The notes: generated by a model from the letters alone, not told the origin. A stretch of DNA of 64,000 nt from [Actinomadura] parvosata subsp. kistnae (GCF_900323885.1 NZ_OOHJ01000033.1:62001-126000); one strand, 5' to 3'. Counted from the stretch's first letter, positions 25,570 through 34,594 are shown. Numbers and translations are program-made.

Positions 25570-25614
25570 GCGTGGCTCCCGCCTGTTCGCCCGTGACTGC
25601 CGGTTCATGCACAA

Positions 25615-25641
25615 GGCGCCGGCGCCCGCCGCCGTGTGACA
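25615..25641 (-). promoter_or_regulatory. ECF41-type promoter of the sigma factor gene
   Basis: Minus strand: TGTCACA (25641-25635), 16 bases, CGCC (25618-25615). The known ECF41 promoter is TGTCACA-N15/16-CGTC, so this matches the -35 exactly and the -10 at three of four bases. Confidence 0.65.
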
Positions 25642-25675
25642 GCCGTGCCGGATGACCCACGTCACATGAACGCCG

Positions 25676-25702
25676 TGTCACAAAGCCGGGGGCGCCGACG
25701 CC
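25676..25702 (+). promoter_or_regulatory. ECF41-type promoter of the divergent oxidoreductase gene
   Basis: TGTCACA (25676-25682), 16 bases, CGCC (25699-25702), 46 bp before ATG 25749. It has the same form as the promoter facing the sigma factor gene. Confidence 0.7.
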
Positions 25703-25748
25703 GCATGGTCGTCACAACGACGCGCACGCAACGACAGGAGTGAACGGG

Positions 25749-26963
25749 ATGAAGCACCGCATCGTCGTCCTGGGCGCCGGCTACGCCGGGGCCTACGTGG
25801 CCGGGAACCTGGCCCGCCGGCTGTCCCCAAAGGACACCGCGATCACCGTGGTCAACGCCGCGCCGCACTTCGTCCAGCGCATGCGGCTGCACCAGCTCGC
25901 GGCCGGACGGGACCTGGAGGCGCCGATGCTCGCCGACGTCTTCGCGGGCACGGGGATCCGGCTGCGCCTGGCCCCGGTCACCGCCCTCGACCCGGAGCGC
26001 CGGATCATCGCCACGGGTGACGGCGAGCTCGGCTACGACACGCTCGTGTACGCGCTCGGCAGCCGCGGCGACGTCGAACGGGTCCCCGGCGTGGCCGAGC
26101 ACGCCTTCGACGTGGCCGCCAGGCCCTCGGCGCTGCGCCTGCGCGAGCGCCTGGACCGGCTCGCCGGGCGGGGCGGCAGCGTCGTGGTCGTCGGGGACGG
26201 GCTGACCGGCATCGAGACCGCCACCGAGATCGCCGAGTCCAGGCCCGGCCTGTCGGTGACGCTGGTCGCGCGCGGCGAGCTGGGCGTCCGGCTCTCCGCC
26301 GGAGCCCGCGACCACCTGCGGCGGGCCTGCGACCGCCTGGGCGTCACCGTCGTGGAGCACGCCGGTGTCGGAGCCGTCGAGGCGACGCGGGTGCTGTGCG
26401 CCGGCGGCACCGTGCTGGCGTCCGACGCGACGGTGTGGACAGCCGGGTTCGCGGTCGGCTCCGTCGCCGCCGGCGCCGGCCTGGAGGTCGCCGGGGACGG
26501 CCGGATCGTCGTCGATCGCACGATGCGCTCGCTCTCGCACCCGGACGTGTACGCCGCCGGCGACAGCGCGTACGCCATCGGCGACCACGGCCGGCCGCTG
26601 CCGATGTCCTGCGCGTCGGCCGGGTACACCGGCCGGCAGGCCATCGAGGCGATCGTGGCACGGCTGACCGGGCGCCCGGTCCCGCGCACCAGGCTGGTCT
26701 ACACGTACAACCACATCAGTCTCGGACGGCGGGACGCCATCCTGCAGCCGATCGACCGCGAGGGGCGGGCGAAGCCGGCCCACCAGAGCGGCCGGAAGGT
26801 CGCCCTGGTCAAGGCGGGCATCCTCGCCACGGCGCTGTGGGCCACCTCGCACCCCACCTACGGCCTGCCCCGGCGCCGGCACCGCCTGCCGGCCGCCACC
26901 CCCGGCTCCCGCGCGGCCGGCCCGGTCACGAGGCCGGCTGGCGGGGCAGGCCGGGCGGGTTGA
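25749..26963 (+). CDS. FAD-dependent NAD(P) oxidoreductase (NDH-2-like)
   Basis: 404 residues. FAD-binding GxGxxG is IVVLGAGYAGAYVAGNLARRL; the NAD(P) Rossmann motif is VVVVGDGLTGIETATEIAE; the second FAD motif is HPDVYAAGDSAYA. It is close to type-II NADH dehydrogenases but ends without an obvious membrane anchor. ECF41 factors often control an oxidoreductase next door, and an ECF41 promoter precedes this gene. ATG 25749 has AGGAG eight bases upstream; GTG 25740 is rejected because it lies inside the ribosome site. Its 3' end overlaps the convergent binding-protein gene by 38 bp. Confidence 0.9.
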   Translation: MKHRIVVLGAGYAGAYVAGNLARRLSPKDTAITVVNAAPHFVQRMRLHQLAAGRDLEAPMLADVFAGTGIRLRLAPVTALDPERRIIATGDGELGYDTLVYALGSRGDVERVPGVAEHAFDVAARPSALRLRERLDRLAGRGGSVVVVGDGLTGIETATEIAESRPGLSVTLVARGELGVRLSAGARDHLRRACDRLGVTVVEHAGVGAVEATRVLCAGGTVLASDATVWTAGFAVGSVAAGAGLEVAGDGRIVVDRTMRSLSHPDVYAAGDSAYAIGDHGRPLPMSCASAGYTGRQAIEAIVARLTGRPVPRTRLVYTYNHISLGRRDAILQPIDREGRAKPAHQSGRKVALVKAGILATALWATSHPTYGLPRRRHRLPAATPGSRAAGPVTRPAGGAGRAG

Positions 26964-27888
26964 CCCGCGACTCGGGGATGGCCTCGTTGGCCAGCCCCCA
27001 CCGCTCCAGCACCTGCTGGTACGTGCCGTTCCTGATGATGGTGTTCAGTGCCTCGTGCAGCGGCTCGACCAGGCCGTTGCCCTTCTTCGTCATGGCGGCG
27101 ATGAGGCCCTGGAGGTCCGGCCCGGCCCCGGAGAACGTGCCGGCGATGCGGGAGCCGCCGCTGACGGCGATGTTGTAGGCGATGTTCGGGTTGGGGCCGA
27201 AGTACGCCTGGACGCGGCCTGACTTGAGGGCGAGCAGCACGTCGCCGTACTTCTCGTAGTAGAGGATCTCGGCCGGCTTGCGGCCGGCGGCGCGGTTCTG
27301 CCGGTCCCAGTCGAGCAGGATCTTCTCCTGGTTGGTGCCGGAGCCGACCGACACGCGCAGCCCGGCGATGTCGGCGGGCCCCTTGATCGCCTTGATGGGG
27401 CTGTTGTCGGGCACCTGCCAGGCGAGCTGGTCGATGCGGTACGTGGCGAAGTCGTAGGTGTCCTTGCGCTCCTCGGTGACGGTGACGTTGCTGAAGACGG
27501 CCTCGTACTTGCCGGACTTGGCGGCCAGGAACAGGTTCTCCCAGGAGCTGGACTGCGGGGTGAACTCCAGGCCGAGCACGTCGGAGACGAGCTGAGCGAG
27601 GTCGGTCTCGACGCCGATGAGGGTGGTGTCGTCGGTGGCCGGGGACACCAGCGGCGGCGAGCCGCTGGCGCTGAACCCGACGGTCAGCTTGCCGTCGGCG
27701 GCGATCTCCTTGGGCACCTTGGCCGCGATGTCAGCGACCTTCTGGGTGCGTATCCGGTTCTGCTCCGGGCTCAGGTTGATCTTCTTGCCGGCGACGACCG
27801 GGGGCGGGGCGGTGGTGACCGGTTCGGCTGCGCAGGCGGTGAGGGCGGCGGCGGTGAGGACGGCGAGCAGGAGGGGCGAAACACGCAT
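26926..27888 (-). CDS. ABC transporter substrate-binding lipoprotein, polar amino-acid family (SBP_bac_3)
   Basis: 320 residues. A lipoprotein signal ends in LTAC, so the mature protein is tethered at Cys. The family-3 fold is seen in LTVGFSASGSPPLVSPATDDTTLIGVETDLAQLVSDVLG, SGKYEAVFSNVTVTEERKDTYDFATYR and VSVGSGTNQEKIL. Likely ligands are polar amino acids or related compounds; a long insert (KINLSPEQNRIRTQKVADIAAKVPKEI) precedes the domain. It is the last gene of the GNAT-permease-ATPase-binding protein operon, 19 bp after the ATPase stop. Confidence 0.9.
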   Translation of the reverse strand: MRVSPLLLAVLTAAALTACAAEPVTTAPPPVVAGKKINLSPEQNRIRTQKVADIAAKVPKEIAADGKLTVGFSASGSPPLVSPATDDTTLIGVETDLAQLVSDVLGLEFTPQSSSWENLFLAAKSGKYEAVFSNVTVTEERKDTYDFATYRIDQLAWQVPDNSPIKAIKGPADIAGLRVSVGSGTNQEKILLDWDRQNRAAGRKPAEILYYEKYGDVLLALKSGRVQAYFGPNPNIAYNIAVSGGSRIAGTFSGAGPDLQGLIAAMTKKGNGLVEPLHEALNTIIRNGTYQQVLERWGLANEAIPESRVNPPGLPRQPAS

Positions 27889-27907
27889 GGGTGGCGTCCT
27901 TGGGGTG

Positions 27908-28669
27908 TCAGAGGACCTTGGCGAGGAAGGCGCGGGTGCGCTCGTGGGCGGGGGCGTCGAGGATCTGGGCGGGCGGGCCGAGCTCGACGACGCGGCCGGC
28001 GTCCATGAACGCCACCGCGTCGGCCACCTCGCGGGCGAACCCGATCTCATGGGTGACGACGATCATGGTGGTGCCGGCGCGGGCGAGGCCCTTGATGACG
28101 TCGAGCACCTCGCCCACCAGCTCGGGGTCGAGCGCGGAGGTGGGCTCGTCGAACAGCAGCAGCTTGGGCTCCAGGGCCAGCGCGCGGGCGATGGCGACGC
28201 GCTGCTGCTGGCCGCCGGAGAGCGTACGGGGGTAGGCGTCGGCCTTGTCGGCCAGGCCGACGCGGGCCAGCAGCCGCTCGGCCAGCGGCTCGACCTCGGC
28301 GCGCGGCCGGCGCTGCGCCGACAGGGGTGCCTCCATCAGGTTCTGCCTGACGGTGAGGTGCGGGAAGAGGTTGAAGGACTGGAAGACGAAGCCGATCTGG
28401 GTGCGCTGCCGCAGCACCTCGCGTTCGGGCAGCTCGTGCAGGCGCTCGCCCACCTGCCGGTAGCCGAGCAGGCGCCCGTCCACCCGCACCGAGCCGCGAT
28501 CCACCTTCTCCAGGTGGTTGATCGTGCGCAGCAGCGTCGACTTGCCGGACCCGGACGGGCCGAGCACCACCAGCACCTGGCCCCTGGGCACGTCGAGGTC
28601 CACGCCGCGCAGCACGTGCAGGGGGCCGAAGCTCTTGTGGACACCGCGCAGCTCGACCATCGCGCTCAT
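27908..28669 (-). CDS. Amino-acid ABC transporter ATP-binding protein (GlnQ/HisP type)
   Basis: 253 residues with Walker A GPSGSGKST, Q-loop FVFQSFNLFPHLTV, signature LSGGQQQR, Walker B LLLFDEPTSALD and switch His in VVTHEIGFA. The high similarity pattern to polar amino-acid importers (MVELRGVHKSFGPLHVLRGVDL) matches the adjacent permease and binding protein. ATG 28669 overlaps the permease stop as ATGA. Confidence 0.94.
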   Translation of the reverse strand: MSAMVELRGVHKSFGPLHVLRGVDLDVPRGQVLVVLGPSGSGKSTLLRTINHLEKVDRGSVRVDGRLLGYRQVGERLHELPEREVLRQRTQIGFVFQSFNLFPHLTVRQNLMEAPLSAQRRPRAEVEPLAERLLARVGLADKADAYPRTLSGGQQQRVAIARALALEPKLLLFDEPTSALDPELVGEVLDVIKGLARAGTTMIVVTHEIGFAREVADAVAFMDAGRVVELGPPAQILDAPAHERTRAFLAKVL

Positions 28670-29532
28670 GCCCGCCCCTTGCCGTAGTGGCGCTCGACGT
28701 AGTGCTGCGCGATCGACAGGACGGTGGTCAGCGCGAGGTACCAGAGCGCCGCGACCAGCAGCAGGGCCATGACGCGGCCGTTGCGGTTGTAGATCACCTG
28801 CACCTGGTAGAACAGCTCGGGCAGCGCCATGATGTAGACGACCGAGGTGCCCTTGACCAGGCCGATGATCTCGTTCCCGGCGTTGGGCACGATCGTCCGC
28901 ATGGCCTGCGGCAGGATGATCCGCAACAGCCGCCGGCCCGGCGGCAGCCCCAGCGCGGCGGCGGCCTCCCGCTGCCCCGCGTCCACCGACAGCAGGCCGC
29001 CGCGGACGATCTCGGCGGCGTACGCGGCCTGGTGCAACGCCAGCCCGAGCACCGCCGCCGTGAGCGGCCCCACCAGGTCCATCGTGCCGAAGTCGAAGAA
29101 CTCGGGGCCGAACGGCACCCCGACCGACAGCCTCGGATAGAGCAGCGCCAGGTTGTACCAGAACAGCAGTTGCAGGATGAGCGGCACCGACCGGAACAGC
29201 CACACGTACCCGAAGGCCACCGACGACAGCAGCCGGTTCGGCGACAGGCGCATGAGCGCCAGCACCGTGCCCAGGGCGAAGCCGAGACCGATGCCGAGCG
29301 CGGTCAGCTCCAGCGTCAGCAGCACCGAGCGCACCACCGACGGCGCGAACAGGTACTGCCCGACCACCTCCCACTCCCAGGCCGGGTTCGTGATCAGGGC
29401 GCTGGCGGCCATCGCCAGCACCACGAGCACGCCGGCCGCGGCCAGCCAGCGCAGCGGGTGACGGGCGGTCACCACCTCCAGGGGCCGCCGCGCCTCCTGC
29501 CGGGCGGGGGCCTCCACCTCGGGCAACGTCAT
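28666..29532 (-). CDS. Amino-acid ABC transporter permease (HisM/GlnP type)
   Basis: 288 residues, about five to six membrane helices. The N-terminal part SVLLTLELTALGIGLGFALGTVLALMRLS and the ABC-coupling loop EAAAALGLPPGRRLLRIILPQAMRTIVPNAGNE are diagnostic of the His/Glu/Gln/Arg/opine family. It overlaps the GNAT gene upstream and the ATPase gene downstream by ATGA, so all three are translationally coupled. Confidence 0.93.
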   Translation of the reverse strand: MTLPEVEAPARQEARRPLEVVTARHPLRWLAAAGVLVVLAMAASALITNPAWEWEVVGQYLFAPSVVRSVLLTLELTALGIGLGFALGTVLALMRLSPNRLLSSVAFGYVWLFRSVPLILQLLFWYNLALLYPRLSVGVPFGPEFFDFGTMDLVGPLTAAVLGLALHQAAYAAEIVRGGLLSVDAGQREAAAALGLPPGRRLLRIILPQAMRTIVPNAGNEIIGLVKGTSVVYIMALPELFYQVQVIYNRNGRVMALLLVAALWYLALTTVLSIAQHYVERHYGKGRA

Positions 29533-30263
29533 GACCGGCCCTCGATCCGGGCGGGCGCCGGAACCCGTACCGTGCGGAACTCGGTGGTGCGGCGCAGGCG
29601 GAAGCCGAGCCGTTCGTACAGGCGGATGGCGGGGGTGTTGGCGGCGGAGGCGTGCAGGAACGGCGTCTCGCCGCGCTCCCTGATGCCCGCGGCGACCGCC
29701 AGCACCAGCCGGGTCGCCAGGCCCCTCCCCCGGTGCGCGGGATCGGTGCAGACGGCGCTGATCTCCGTCCAGCCCGGCGGGCGCAGCCGCTCCCCCGCCA
29801 TCGCCACCAGCGCGCCGCCGTGCCGGATCCCCAGATAGACGCCCAGCTCGACGGTACGCGGCCGGAACGGGCCCGGCTTGGTCCGCTCGACGAGGTCCAG
29901 CATCTCGGGCACGTCCGCCGGCCCCAGCCGCACCACGCCCGGATCGTGCCTGCCCCCGATGTGCTCGCCGGTGAGCTGGACGCCGGGAACGTTCCTCGCC
30001 TCCTGCCAGCCGGGCGGCGGCAGCAGCACCGGGCCGGTCAGCGGCACCTCGCCGCCCTCGCCCGCCAGCGCCGCCACGTCCCGCCAGTCGGCGGGGCCCG
30101 CGTCGGCCGGCATCGACAGGAACGGGGCGACGTCCACGGGGTAACGCAGCACCCGGCCGCGCCGTTCGGCGAGGTGGGCGTGCGCTCCGAGCAGCGCGGC
30201 CCGGACGGGATCGTCCAGCACGTCTATGGGTGCGGCCGGTAAGGGACGGAATTCCACATGCAT
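29529..30263 (-). CDS. GNAT family N-acetyltransferase, first gene of the amino-acid ABC operon
   Basis: 244 residues. The C-terminal half is a GNAT (FR47-like) domain: WTEISAVCTDPAHRGRGLATRLVLAVAAGIRERGETPFLHASAANTPAIRLYERLGFRLRR contains the acetyl-CoA-binding R/QxxGxG/A segment (RGRGLA). It is encoded ahead of the transporter genes and coupled to the permease, so it may acetylate the imported compound. Start ATG 30263. A TTGACG box on the minus strand lies about 65 bp upstream (30332-30327), with no clear -10. Confidence 0.88.
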   Translation of the reverse strand: MHVEFRPLPAAPIDVLDDPVRAALLGAHAHLAERRGRVLRYPVDVAPFLSMPADAGPADWRDVAALAGEGGEVPLTGPVLLPPPGWQEARNVPGVQLTGEHIGGRHDPGVVRLGPADVPEMLDLVERTKPGPFRPRTVELGVYLGIRHGGALVAMAGERLRPPGWTEISAVCTDPAHRGRGLATRLVLAVAAGIRERGETPFLHASAANTPAIRLYERLGFRLRRTTEFRTVRVPAPARIEGRS

Positions 30264-30744
30264 GAGGCGGGGCCTTTCTCACGTCCGTCAGCGGCCCCAG
30301 CTCAGCACAATGCGCAATAACCGTCAAGTCCTACTTGTTTAGTTGGTTATTCTGGTGGAGTGGTGGACCCAGACGTCAAGCTCGGCGTAGACGGCATGAC
30401 CGTGGGCGAGAGAACCGGTGACCGTCATGGACGCGGGCGCGAGGCCGGTGATCGTCCCACCCGCGCGGACGTGGGTGCGCAGCCACGGGCCGGCCGGCAG
30501 GCCGTTCTCGGGGCGGGTGCGTCGCCGGGCCGCCCGCGGTGCTTCGGCTGGGCACGGCGGGGCGGGGAGCGAGCCGGGCGTGGCGCTCGCCTCGTCGCCG
30601 TCGCCGGCGAACGGGATGTCCTTCCAGACTGGCGCGGAGCAGGCAGTTTTCGCTCCTTGTCAGGCGGGCGACCATGGGCGACCCAGCCCGCACGACACGC
30701 GCTCCAGGCTCGTTCGTCATCGACCTGCCGCGGCGACCGCCCGC
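30264..30744. other. Stretch without a clear gene; possible coding remnant on the minus strand
   Basis: Upstream of the GNAT gene there is a probable promoter region (minus-strand TTGACG near 30330). On the minus strand an open frame without a start codon runs from a TGA near 30660 to TAA near 30340; it reads SAPVWKDIPFAGDGDEASA and later TVTGSLAHGHAVYAELDVWV, with protein-like composition. It could be the end of a lost gene. I assign no function. Confidence 0.3.
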
Positions 30745-31746
30745 TCAGTCGCCGGCCAGGGCCGCGCCCAGCGGGGTGCGTTCGTAACGGACGGAGCGGC
30801 CCGTGCGCGTCCGCGTGACCAGGCCGGATTCGCGCAGCGCCGCCAGGTGGCCGCCGACGGCGCCCAGGCTGAGCCCCAGCTGCCGGACCAGCTGCGTGGT
30901 CGTCGCCGGCACCTCCAGCGCCCGCAGCACCTGCGCGCGGTGCGGGCCGACCAGCCGTGCCAGCGCCGCCGCGCCGCCCTGAGGGGGTAGTGGCGGTCCC
31001 AGCAGGTTCGCGACGCCGCGCGCCGGATACACCAGGGCGTACGGCCAGGGCGGCTCGACGTAGCTGATGAGGGTGCCAAAGACGGTCGGCATCAGCAGCA
31101 GGCCCTTGCCGCCCAGCCGGTGCCGCTGACACTCGTTCCGGGGGCCGGTGCGCACCTCGATCACGCCGTCGGCGCCCTCGGAACGCCAGCGTACCCGCGG
31201 ATCCAGGTCGGACAGCGCCGCGGCCCAGCCGTACATCGCCAGGTGCCCGGCGCGGTGCACCAGGTCGCGTTCCAGCACCGTACGCAGCCGCGGCCAGTCC
31301 GGCTCGACCAGCGCGTACCAGGTCGCCTCGATCGCGTCCGCCAGCCGGGTGAGCACGTCCGGGGCGGACAGGATCTCCAGGACGCGGCGTGGCGGCGCGG
31401 GCAGGCCCGCCAGGTTACGGGCGATCTCCGCGCGGGCCTGGTGCGGCGGGGTCGCCCGCACCACGGCGAGCTCGGCCGCGAAGTCGCCGCCGTGGCCCGA
31501 CGGCGGCGGATGAATGAAGTCGGCGTTGTAGGCGCCGCGGCGGAACAGCGCCGTCAACGCCGCGACCGCGGGCGTCTCGCGCAGCAACCGCGCGTACCGG
31601 GGTGCGACCCGCTCCGCCCACGGCCGCAACGGCCCGGCCGACTGCTTGCCCGCCGCCACCCGCAATGCGTTCATCGCCTCACCGAGCGGCGAGATCGCGT
31701 AACGGGTGTGGGCCACGTCGACCGGCCCGACTTCGATGACGAGCAT
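30745..31746 (-). CDS. ArsR-type HTH regulator with DUF5937-like N-terminal domain
   Basis: 333 residues. A long N-terminal region (MLVIEVGPVDVAHTRYAISPLGEAMNALR and SEGADGVIEVRTG...LLLMPTVFG) matches the DUF5937 type; the C-terminal winged HTH is VGPHRAQVLRALEVPATTTQLVRQLGLSLGAVGGHLAALRESGLVTRTRTGRSVRYERTPLG. It is divergent from an MFS gene 58 bp away, the usual arrangement for a repressor of an exporter. ATG 31746 preferred; the frame extends five codons further. Confidence 0.88.
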   Translation of the reverse strand: MLVIEVGPVDVAHTRYAISPLGEAMNALRVAAGKQSAGPLRPWAERVAPRYARLLRETPAVAALTALFRRGAYNADFIHPPPSGHGGDFAAELAVVRATPPHQARAEIARNLAGLPAPPRRVLEILSAPDVLTRLADAIEATWYALVEPDWPRLRTVLERDLVHRAGHLAMYGWAAALSDLDPRVRWRSEGADGVIEVRTGPRNECQRHRLGGKGLLLMPTVFGTLISYVEPPWPYALVYPARGVANLLGPPLPPQGGAAALARLVGPHRAQVLRALEVPATTTQLVRQLGLSLGAVGGHLAALRESGLVTRTRTGRSVRYERTPLGAALAGD

Positions 31747-31804
31747 CTTTCGCCTCCACACGAAACCCTAACGCCCGCGTCGGGCCTGCCCGAGACTGGC
31801 CCGC

Positions 31805-33073
31805 ATGACGACGCTCCAGAACGCGCCCGAGCCCGCCCAGGGACCCGTGCCGGCCGCTGCTCACGCGTCCGCACGGGAGCCCGCGCACGAGGTCGTACGG
31901 GAGGGCGCGCGCTACCGTGAGGTGTTCGCGGTGAGGCAGTTCCGGGTGCTGTTCGCCGGGTACGCGCTCTTCCTCGGCGGCGAGACCGTGAAGATGCTCG
32001 CGCTCTCGGTGACCGTCTACGCCGGCACCGGCTCGACGCTGCTGGGCGCGCTGGCCTACGTCGCCGGTTTCCTGCCTCACGCTCTCGGTGGGACGCTGCT
32101 GCTGGCCTACGCCGATCGGTGGCCGCCGCGGGCCGTGATGGTGGGTTATGACCTGGTTCGGGCCGTGGTCGCTGCCGTGCTCGCCGCCGGGCTGCTCTCT
32201 CCCGTCGCGATGCTGGTGCTGGTGTTCGTCGCCGGCGTGCCAGGCGCGGTCGCCTCCGCAGCGCGCGGCGCGCTGCTGCCCGAGTTGCTCGACGGCGATC
32301 GGTACGTGCTCGGCCGGGCCGTGTTCTCCATGGCCGCGGGCGGTACGCAGGTGCTCGGGTTCGCGACGGGCGGGATGCTGATCGTGGCGCTCGGCCCGTA
32401 CGGCGCGCTCTGGATCACCGTGGTGAGCTGCCTGCTGTCGGCCGCGCTGCTGCGCCTGCGGCTGTCCGAGAGACCGCACCGCGCTGCGAAAACTGGGGGC
32501 GGGGTGCGTGAGACCTGGCGGGTCAATCGTGCGCTGCTGCGCCGGCCCGCGGTGCGTTCGTTGTTGCTGGCTCAGTGGCTGCCGGCCGCGCTCGTGGTCG
32601 GCGCCGAGGGGGTGCTCGTTCCGTACGCCGACCGGATCGGCGTGCCGGGCGCGGCCGGGATGTTGTTCACCGCAGTGGCGCTCGGCATGCTCGCCGGTGA
32701 TCTCGTGATCGGGCGGCTGGTCGCTCCACGACGTAGGGAGCGGCTGGCCGGGCCGCTGGCGTTGTTGCTCGGTGCGCCGTTGCTCGGGTTCGTGCTCTCG
32801 CCCGGGCCGGTTGTCGCGGGGTTGCTGCTCGCCGGGTCCGGGTTCGGGGTCGCGTACCAGCTGGGGCTGGCCCGGCGGTTCCTGGAGGCGGTGCCGGAGG
32901 GGAACCGCGGGCAGGCGTTCGGGCTGGCGCTGACCGGGACCATGACGGCGCAGGGGGTGTTCGCGGCGGGCGGCGGGGCGCTGGGTGAGGTGGCGGCGCC
33001 CGGCCTGGTCGTGGGTGCGGCGGGCGCGGCGTCCCTGCTGGCCGTCCTGGCGCTCTGGCGCGTGCTCGCGTGA
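31805..33073 (+). CDS. MFS transporter paired with the divergent ArsR-type regulator
   Basis: 422 residues. After a 45-residue alanine/proline-rich cytoplasmic N-terminus, about 11-12 membrane helices follow, beginning FRVLFAGYALFLGGETVKMLALSVTVYAGTGSTLLGALAYVAGFLPHALGGTLL, with the motif-A-like loop YADRWPPRAVMV. It is probably a drug or metabolite exporter. Its TGA (33071-33073) forms a GTGA overlap with a repeat-rich frame that follows. Confidence 0.88.
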   Translation: MTTLQNAPEPAQGPVPAAAHASAREPAHEVVREGARYREVFAVRQFRVLFAGYALFLGGETVKMLALSVTVYAGTGSTLLGALAYVAGFLPHALGGTLLLAYADRWPPRAVMVGYDLVRAVVAAVLAAGLLSPVAMLVLVFVAGVPGAVASAARGALLPELLDGDRYVLGRAVFSMAAGGTQVLGFATGGMLIVALGPYGALWITVVSCLLSAALLRLRLSERPHRAAKTGGGVRETWRVNRALLRRPAVRSLLLAQWLPAALVVGAEGVLVPYADRIGVPGAAGMLFTAVALGMLAGDLVIGRLVAPRRRERLAGPLALLLGAPLLGFVLSPGPVVAGLLLAGSGFGVAYQLGLARRFLEAVPEGNRGQAFGLALTGTMTAQGVFAAGGGALGEVAAPGLVVGAAGAASLLAVLALWRVLA

Positions 33074-33369
33074 GGACCTTAAGCCTCACGCCCCAAAGCC
33101 TCACGCCCCGGAGCACCACGCCCCAAAGCACCACACCTCACAGCGGCACAGCTCACAGCGGCACAGCGGCACAGCCCACAGCGTCACCCTCCGGCGTCAC
33201 ACCCCCGCGTCGCATCCTCGGGCCGCCTCCCGCGTCGCACCGTCGCGCCCCGAAAGGCCGGCGCGAGGCCGCGAGGATGGGGCCCGGCCGCGAGGATGAG
33301 CGCGGGCATCAGGCCGGGCGACGGGCATCCAGACCGGAGCGCCGCCATCGGGCCGGCCTGCGGTGGTGA
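33070..33369 (+). CDS. Possible GTGA-coupled reading frame with pentapeptide-repeat N-terminus
   Basis: GTG 33070 overlaps the MFS stop. After four codons come six 15-bp units (33082-33171) encoding SLTPQ, SLTPR, STTPQ, STTPH, SGTAH and SGTAA. The remainder is arginine-rich and resembles no family. It may be the start of a lost gene or not translated at all. The rest of the gap to 33428 holds nothing I can identify. Confidence 0.25.
   Translation: MRTLSLTPQSLTPRSTTPQSTTPHSGTAHSGTAAQPTASPSGVTPPRRILGPPPASHRRAPKGRREAARMGPGREDERGHQAGRRASRPERRHRAGLRW
33082..33171 (+). repeat. 15-bp tandem repeat, six degenerate units, right after the MFS stop codon
   Basis: Units of the form AGCCTCACGCCCCAA, each starting AGC, at 33082, 33097, 33112, 33127, 33142 and 33157. 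Their reading frame is set by the GTG that overlaps the MFS stop. Confidence 0.8.
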
Positions 33370-33428
33370 CCGACCCGGGAGCGCGGGCCATCCGCCCGCG
33401 CCGTCCCTCTAGACGGGCCGGAGTGCGG

Positions 33429-34565
33429 TCACGGGCTGATGCGGGTCCAGCGTTGGTTGGTGGCGCCGCTGCAGGACCAGATCTGGAGCTTGACGCCGTT
33501 CGCCGTGGAGTAGTTGGGCACGTCCAGGCACTTGTTCGCGCCCACGGCGGTGATGCTGCCGTCGGTGTTGAAGCGCCACTGCTGGTTGCTCTGGCCGTTG
33601 CAGTCCCAGATGGCGACGCCGGCGCCGTCGGCGGTGCTGCGGTTGGACACGTCCAGGCATTTGCCGCCGTAGACGCGCAGTTCGCCGCTCGCGGTGGGGG
33701 TCCACTGCTGGTTGGGCTGGCTGTTGCAGTCCCAGATCTGGGCTTGGGCGCCGTTCGTCTGGGACGCGCCGGTGACGTCGAGGCAGCGGCCCGAGCCGAC
33801 GCCTCTGATGGCCATCGCGCCGGAGGGGTTGTCCCCGGGCTGGCCGATGCTGCCGGAGACGGACTGGAGCGCCGCGTACCAGGCGGCGGCCATCTTGTCG
33901 TAGCCGCCGGCGGTCGGGTGGATGCCGTCGATCAGGTCGGAGGTGGTGAGCTTGCTGTGCATGTCGACCAGGTGGACGTGCTTGCCGCTGCTCACCTTGC
34001 TCTGCACGATGCCGGGGATGGCCGCGTTGAACGTGCGGGCGGCGGCCTCCTGGCCGGAGTTGGACAGCGGGATGATGGTGGCGACGAAGACGTCCGCGTT
34101 CGGCACGGCGGTGGTGATGTGGTCGATCAGGGCGGAGAGCCGTTGGGGGGCGCCGGAGACGTTGTAGTTCTGCAGGATGTCGTTGGTGCCGATGTGGAGC
34201 AGCACGGTGCGCGGCGTGTACGTGCGCAGCCAGCCGGCGATGTTGGCGTCGATCTGGTCGATGCGCCAGCCGGGGTGGCCTTCGTGATCGTGGTCGCCGA
34301 GGTTGCCCGGCCCGTTGAACTGGGAGCCGACGAAGTCGATGGTGTAGCGGCCGGCGGCGAGGCGCTGCCACAGGCCGATGCGGTAGCCGCCCGGCACCTG
34401 GGTGCCCTCGGTGATCGAGTCGCCGAGGGGCATGACCCGCACTCCCCCGTTCGACTCGGCGCCGGCGACCCCGGTCCCCAGCATCGTGCCGGTCGCGGCT
34501 AACGCCACCACCGTGAGCACGAGGGCCCACCATCGTCTCCAGGTCCGCGGTTCGCTTGGTCGCAT
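33429..34565 (-). CDS. Secreted SGNH/GDSL hydrolase with C-terminal ricin B lectin domain
   Basis: 378 residues. Signal peptide (WWALVLTVVALAATGTMLGTGVAGA), then an SGNH hydrolase with block I VMPLGDSITEG (Ser nucleophile), the block III Asn in LLHIGTNDI and block V DGIHPTAGGY (Asp/His). A ricin-B (CBM13) domain follows, with three QxW repeats: GRCLDVTG...NQQWTP, GKCLDVSN...NQQWRF and NKCLDVPN...NQRWTR. It probably deacylates plant polysaccharides outside the cell. ATG 34565 has GGAGG upstream. A perfect LacI-type palindrome lies 13 bp before the start. Confidence 0.93.
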   Translation of the reverse strand: MRPSEPRTWRRWWALVLTVVALAATGTMLGTGVAGAESNGGVRVMPLGDSITEGTQVPGGYRIGLWQRLAAGRYTIDFVGSQFNGPGNLGDHDHEGHPGWRIDQIDANIAGWLRTYTPRTVLLHIGTNDILQNYNVSGAPQRLSALIDHITTAVPNADVFVATIIPLSNSGQEAAARTFNAAIPGIVQSKVSSGKHVHLVDMHSKLTTSDLIDGIHPTAGGYDKMAAAWYAALQSVSGSIGQPGDNPSGAMAIRGVGSGRCLDVTGASQTNGAQAQIWDCNSQPNQQWTPTASGELRVYGGKCLDVSNRSTADGAGVAIWDCNGQSNQQWRFNTDGSITAVGANKCLDVPNYSTANGVKLQIWSCSGATNQRWTRISP

Positions 34566-34578
34566 GGGTCCGCCTCCG

Positions 34579-34594
34579 TTGTTAGCGCTAACAA
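34579..34594. promoter_or_regulatory. LacI-family operator for the GDSL-ricin gene
   Basis: TTGTTAGCGCTAACAA is a perfect 16-bp palindrome with the central CG typical of LacI-family sites, just upstream of the ribosome site. It implies sugar-responsive repression by a regulator encoded elsewhere. Confidence 0.75.

Noticed and set aside
30264..30360. Riboswitch upstream of the GNAT-ABC operon
   Set aside because: The leader is short, and I see no conserved SAM, lysine, glycine or T-box structure.
33172..33428. Gene between the MFS and the GDSL hydrolase
   Set aside because: Open frames here are Arg/Pro-rich without domains, ribosome sites or coding-like periodicity beyond the repeat leader.
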